Shown: piece by piece, positions 14,293 to 17,597 of the stretch | Layout: every line of letters starts with the position of its first letter | Numbering within the stretch: position 1 is the stretch's first letter | NCBI GenBank assembly: GCA_003535775.1 | Contig: DPYO01000131.1 | Coordinates: forward strand, 1 to 17,597 | Origin: Fidelibacterota bacterium | Lineage (GTDB): Bacteria > Fidelibacterota > Marinisomatia > Marinisomatales > UBA8229 | Reading direction: 5' to 3' | DNA: 17,597 nt | The notes under the pieces: model-generated | Databases searched by the model: none | Seen by the model: the letters and a program-made list of their open reading frames with translations, nothing else | Told to the model about the DNA's origin: nothing | Made by a program: the position numbers and the translations under genes

Positions 14293-17200
14293 TGCCCAAA
14301 CGAACTGACATAAAAAAAATTCTTCTTATTGGATCCGGCCCCATAATTATTGGCCAGGCTTGCGAATTCGACTACTCGGGAACACAGGCCTGCAAATCCT
14401 TAAAAGAAGAAGGCTATGAAATCGTTTTGGTAAATAGCAATCCTGCAACCATTATGACCGATCCTGAGTTTGCGGACCGCACCTATATAGAACCGGTCAC
14501 CCCCGAGGTAGTTGAAAAAATTATTGAGCGTGACAGGCCCGATGCTTTACTTCCCACAATGGGAGGCCAAACCGCCTTGAACATTGCACTGGCTCTTGCT
14601 GAAAAGGGAGTTCTGGATAAATTTAATGTAGAGTTGATCGGTGCTAGTGTGGATGCCATCTATAAAGCCGAAGACCGGAATCTTTTCAAAGAAGCCATGG
14701 CTCGAATCGGACAGAGGGTTCCGCTCAGCGGCCATGCCAAATCTTTGCCGGAGGCTTGGAAAATAGTTGAGGAAACAGGTTTCCCCGCAATCATTCGTCC
14801 TTCTTTTACGTTAGGCGGAACCGGAGGAAGTGTCGCCTACACCAAGCATGATTTCGAATCACTGGTTGAATTTGCCCTTAAAGCAAGCCCTGTTACCCAG
14901 GTATTAATCGAAAAATCCCTCATTGGCTGGAAAGAGTATGAATTGGAAGTGATGCGGGACTTGAATGACAATGTCGTCATCATCTGTTCCATCGAAAACC
15001 TGGACCCCATGGGCATTCATACCGGGGACAGCATAACGGTGGCTCCCGCTCAAACGCTCACCGACAAAGAGTATCAGATAATGCGCAACGCGGCGATCGA
15101 CATTATCCGTGAAATTGGAGTTGAGACGGGTGGCTCCAATATCCAATTTGCCATCGACCCAAAGACCGGAGAGATGATAGTCATTGAGATGAATCCCCGA
15201 GTATCCAGAAGTTCCGCTTTGGCATCTAAAGCTACCGGTTTTCCCATTGCGAAGTTTGCGGCAAAATTAGCGATTGGCTATTCCCTGGATGAAATTAAGA
15301 ATGATATTACACGGGTCACCCCAGCTTCTTTTGAGCCAACTCTGGATTATTGTGTGGTTAAAATTCCGCGTTTCACATTTGAGAAATTTTTGAAAACTGA
15401 ACCTATCTTGTCCACACAAATGAAATCAGTGGGTGAGGTAATGTCCATTGGTCGTACCTTCAAGGAGGCTTTGCTGAAATCTATCCGGTCCACGGAAACC
15501 GGGATTTATGGTTTTGAGGAAAAATTTCGATTCAGCCTGAACAAAGTTGGTTTGTCTCCAGATCAACAAAAAGAAAAAATTTTAGCCGCTTTGAGCCTGC
15601 CTTTTTCGGACCGTCTTTGGCATGTTGCCGCCGCTTTGCGAAGAGGCATCACCATTGACCAAATCCATGAGGTTACAGGTATTGATCCCTGGTTTCTGGA
15701 CAATATTGATTCCCTCATCAGTTTTGAGCAAAAATTATTGCAGTTGGATGGGATTTCCAACATGGATGATAAAACCCTCTTGCAAGCTAAAAAATCAGGG
15801 TTTTCTGATATCTATCTGGCAGAACTTCTAAATTGTGATGAAAAAGATGTTTTTCAACGCCGAGCCAAGTCCGAAATCTATCCCGTCTTTAAAAGAGTCG
15901 ATACCTGTGGCGCTGAATTTGAGGCTTTCACTCCATATTTATATTCCACGTATGAGGAAGAATGCGAAGCCGATGTGACTTCCAGAAAAAAAATTATGAT
16001 TCTAGGCGGCGGACCCAACAGAATCGGTCAGGGAATAGAGTTTGACTATTGCTGTGTTCATGCATCCTTTGCCCTTAAGGAAGATGGCTATGAAACTATT
16101 ATGGTCAACTGCAATCCCGAAACTGTAAGCACGGATTACGATACCTCGGACAGGCTTTATTTTGAACCAGTGACTTTCGAGGATATTCTGAATATCACAA
16201 GAGTGGAAAAACCGGATGGTGTGATTGTTCAACTTGGAGGACAGACTCCGTTAAAATTGGCGCTGTCTTTGATGAATGCGGGGGTTCCTATTATTGGAAC
16301 AAGCCCTATTGATATTGATCGCGCTGAGAACAGAAAACTATTCACAGAAATTTTGGATAAACTGGGACTCCGTCAGCCTACTAATGGAACTGCCATTTCC
16401 TATGAGGAAGCCCGAGAAATCGCTGAGAGAATTGGCTATCCGGTGGTGGTTCGCCCTTCATATGTGTTGGGAGGCCGGGCAATGGAAATTGTTTATAGTC
16501 AAGACCGCCTGGAATACTATATGCAACATGCGGTTCAAGCGTCTCCCGAACACCCGATCCTGATCGACGACTTCCTGGAGGACGCTACGGAAATTGATGT
16601 TGATGCCATTTCTGACGGCCAGGATGTGGTGATTGGTGGAGTGATGGAACATATTGAAGAGGCAGGAATACACTCTGGTGACAGCGCCTGTTCCCTGCCC
16701 ACCTTTTCCCTTGCACCTGAAACGATTGATGAAATAAAAAAGCAAACCTATGCGTTGGCACGAGAACTCAAAGTCATTGGCTTGATGAATATTCAATTTG
16801 CGGTTAAGGATGGAACTGTTTACATCATTGAAGTGAACCCTCGGGCTTCGCGAACGATTCCTTTTGTAAGTAAAACTATCGGGATTCCTTTAGCTAAAAT
16901 CGCCGCCAGGGTCATGGCCGGAAAAACTTTAAAGGAATTAGGATTCACCGAGGAAAAATCCTTTCCCCATATTGCAGTGAAAGAATCTGTCTTCCCGTTC
17001 AACAAGTTTCATGATGTGGATATCCTGCTGGGCCCTGAAATGAAGTCTACCGGTGAAGTCATGGGAATTGATACCATTTTTGGGCGGGCTTTTGCAAAAT
17101 CACAGTTGGCGACCGGAATCAAACTTCCCCTGGATGGTACTGCTCTTATCAGTGTTAAGGATTCTGACAAACCAAAAACAGTTGCAATTGGCAGAGACCT

Positions 17201-17534
17201 TATGGAAATGGGCTACCGTTTAATCGCGACACGGGGCACTGCTGATTATCTGGAAAAAAATGGGGTTAAAGTTTCAGCCATCAATAAAGTCAAGGAAGGA
17301 TCTCCGCATTGCGTGGAAGCAATTGAAGCGAAACAAATAGCTTTTGTTATCAATACAGTGTTTGGCGAACAATCTATAAAGGATTCATTTTCCCTCAGGA
17401 GAAGTTCACTGAATCAAAATTTGCCATACTGTACGACCATGGCTGGTGCGTCAGCTATGGTGAGCGCTTTAAAATTCGTCAAGGAAGATGATCTTTCGAT
17501 TAAATCTATACAGGAGTATGGAGCAAATTTATGA
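14292..17534 (+). CDS. carB: Carbamoyl-phosphate synthase large subunit
   Basis: A 1080-residue subunit (E. coli has 1073) that makes carbamoyl phosphate from bicarbonate, ammonia and two ATP. The two homologous ATP-grasp halves are plain. The N-half opens with IGSGPIIIGQACEFDYSGTQ, then VNSNPATIMTDPEFADRTY and GGQTALN. The C-half has GGGPNRIGQGIEFDYCCVHA, VNCNPETVSTDYDTSDRLYF and GGQTPLKLAL. Ligand loops such as SFTLGGTGGSVA and SYVLGGRAMEIVY, and the metal sites IEMNPRVSRSSALASK and IEVNPRASRTIPFVSK, are intact. An oligomerisation segment lies between the halves (about 400-555). The last 140 residues form the MGS-like allosteric domain (AIGRDLMEMGYRLIATRGTA, LPYCTTMAGASAMVSAL), where nucleotides such as UMP act in relatives. 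Its ATG overlaps the stop of the preceding unknown gene, with no separate ribosome site. Confidence 0.98.
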   Translation: MPKRTDIKKILLIGSGPIIIGQACEFDYSGTQACKSLKEEGYEIVLVNSNPATIMTDPEFADRTYIEPVTPEVVEKIIERDRPDALLPTMGGQTALNIALALAEKGVLDKFNVELIGASVDAIYKAEDRNLFKEAMARIGQRVPLSGHAKSLPEAWKIVEETGFPAIIRPSFTLGGTGGSVAYTKHDFESLVEFALKASPVTQVLIEKSLIGWKEYELEVMRDLNDNVVIICSIENLDPMGIHTGDSITVAPAQTLTDKEYQIMRNAAIDIIREIGVETGGSNIQFAIDPKTGEMIVIEMNPRVSRSSALASKATGFPIAKFAAKLAIGYSLDEIKNDITRVTPASFEPTLDYCVVKIPRFTFEKFLKTEPILSTQMKSVGEVMSIGRTFKEALLKSIRSTETGIYGFEEKFRFSLNKVGLSPDQQKEKILAALSLPFSDRLWHVAAALRRGITIDQIHEVTGIDPWFLDNIDSLISFEQKLLQLDGISNMDDKTLLQAKKSGFSDIYLAELLNCDEKDVFQRRAKSEIYPVFKRVDTCGAEFEAFTPYLYSTYEEECEADVTSRKKIMILGGGPNRIGQGIEFDYCCVHASFALKEDGYETIMVNCNPETVSTDYDTSDRLYFEPVTFEDILNITRVEKPDGVIVQLGGQTPLKLALSLMNAGVPIIGTSPIDIDRAENRKLFTEILDKLGLRQPTNGTAISYEEAREIAERIGYPVVVRPSYVLGGRAMEIVYSQDRLEYYMQHAVQASPEHPILIDDFLEDATEIDVDAISDGQDVVIGGVMEHIEEAGIHSGDSACSLPTFSLAPETIDEIKKQTYALARELKVIGLMNIQFAVKDGTVYIIEVNPRASRTIPFVSKTIGIPLAKIAARVMAGKTLKELGFTEEKSFPHIAVKESVFPFNKFHDVDILLGPEMKSTGEVMGIDTIFGRAFAKSQLATGIKLPLDGTALISVKDSDKPKTVAIGRDLMEMGYRLIATRGTADYLEKNGVKVSAINKVKEGSPHCVEAIEAKQIAFVINTVFGEQSIKDSFSLRRSSLNQNLPYCTTMAGASAMVSALKFVKEDDLSIKSIQEYGANL

Positions 17535-17597
17535 ATTTATTCTCGTCAATCTACAGCACGGGTTCCATGAAACTCCCACCATGGCACCTTTTCTACT
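17531..17597 (+). CDS. Start of a possible next operon gene, cut by the window end
   Basis: An ATG at 17531 overlaps the carB stop in the ATGA arrangement and stays open to the window end, giving MNLFSSIYSTGSMKLPPWHL and two more residues. AGGAG at 17512-17516 lies 14 bases upstream, rather far. A second open frame starts at ATG 17518 (MEQIYEFILVNLQHGFHETP and on), but the same AGGAG is then only one base away. Too little is visible to choose with certainty or to name a product. Confidence 0.3.
   Translation, partial: MNLFSSIYSTGSMKLPPWHLFY

Overview
The window looks like chromosomal DNA of a Gram-negative bacterium with moderate GC. The evidence is a lipobox-bearing outer-membrane-type TPR lipoprotein, a BioC-type biotin enzyme, and a pyrimidine operon in the order pyrR-pyrB-pyrC-carA-X-carB. 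Nitrospinota or a deltaproteobacterial-type lineage is my best guess from overall protein character, but nothing here fixes the taxon. I see no tRNA, rRNA, CRISPR array, insertion sequence or phage gene.

Left part (1-7509): the 3' end of a GAF-type sensor histidine kinase gene is followed by bioC (TTG start) and a large Maf/DUF115 protein, all on the plus strand. A minus-strand cluster follows (read from 6132 down to 3659): TPR lipoprotein, thioredoxin-fold protein with CPGC, and a family-2 type O-methyltransferase. The Maf and methyltransferase genes converge on a probable two-way terminator that overlaps both stop codons. Divergent from the lipoprotein gene are a DnaJ/CbpA-type co-chaperone without zinc finger and a small [2Fe-2S] ferredoxin.

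Middle (7518-9356, minus): a decayed STAND/NB-ARC plus TPR gene. An in-frame TAA splits it, and it lacks the ATPase N-terminus because its 5' end stops at the edge of the pyrimidine promoter.

Right part (9362-17534, plus): a de novo pyrimidine operon. Its leader carries a textbook promoter, a perfect match to the PyrR-binding loop consensus, an overlapping antiterminator and a strong intrinsic terminator, so the operon is very probably controlled by PyrR attenuation. The genes are tightly packed: pyrR/pyrB, carA/X and X/carB each share one base (TGATG, TGATG, TAATG), and pyrB/pyrC overlap by 17 bases. Together they supply carbamoyl phosphate (CarA/CarB), carbamoyl aspartate (PyrB) and dihydroorotate (PyrC). 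The unrecognised 291-residue protein X, coupled between the two carbamoyl-phosphate synthetase subunits, is the most interesting protein. A further reading frame begins at the end of carB and leaves the window.
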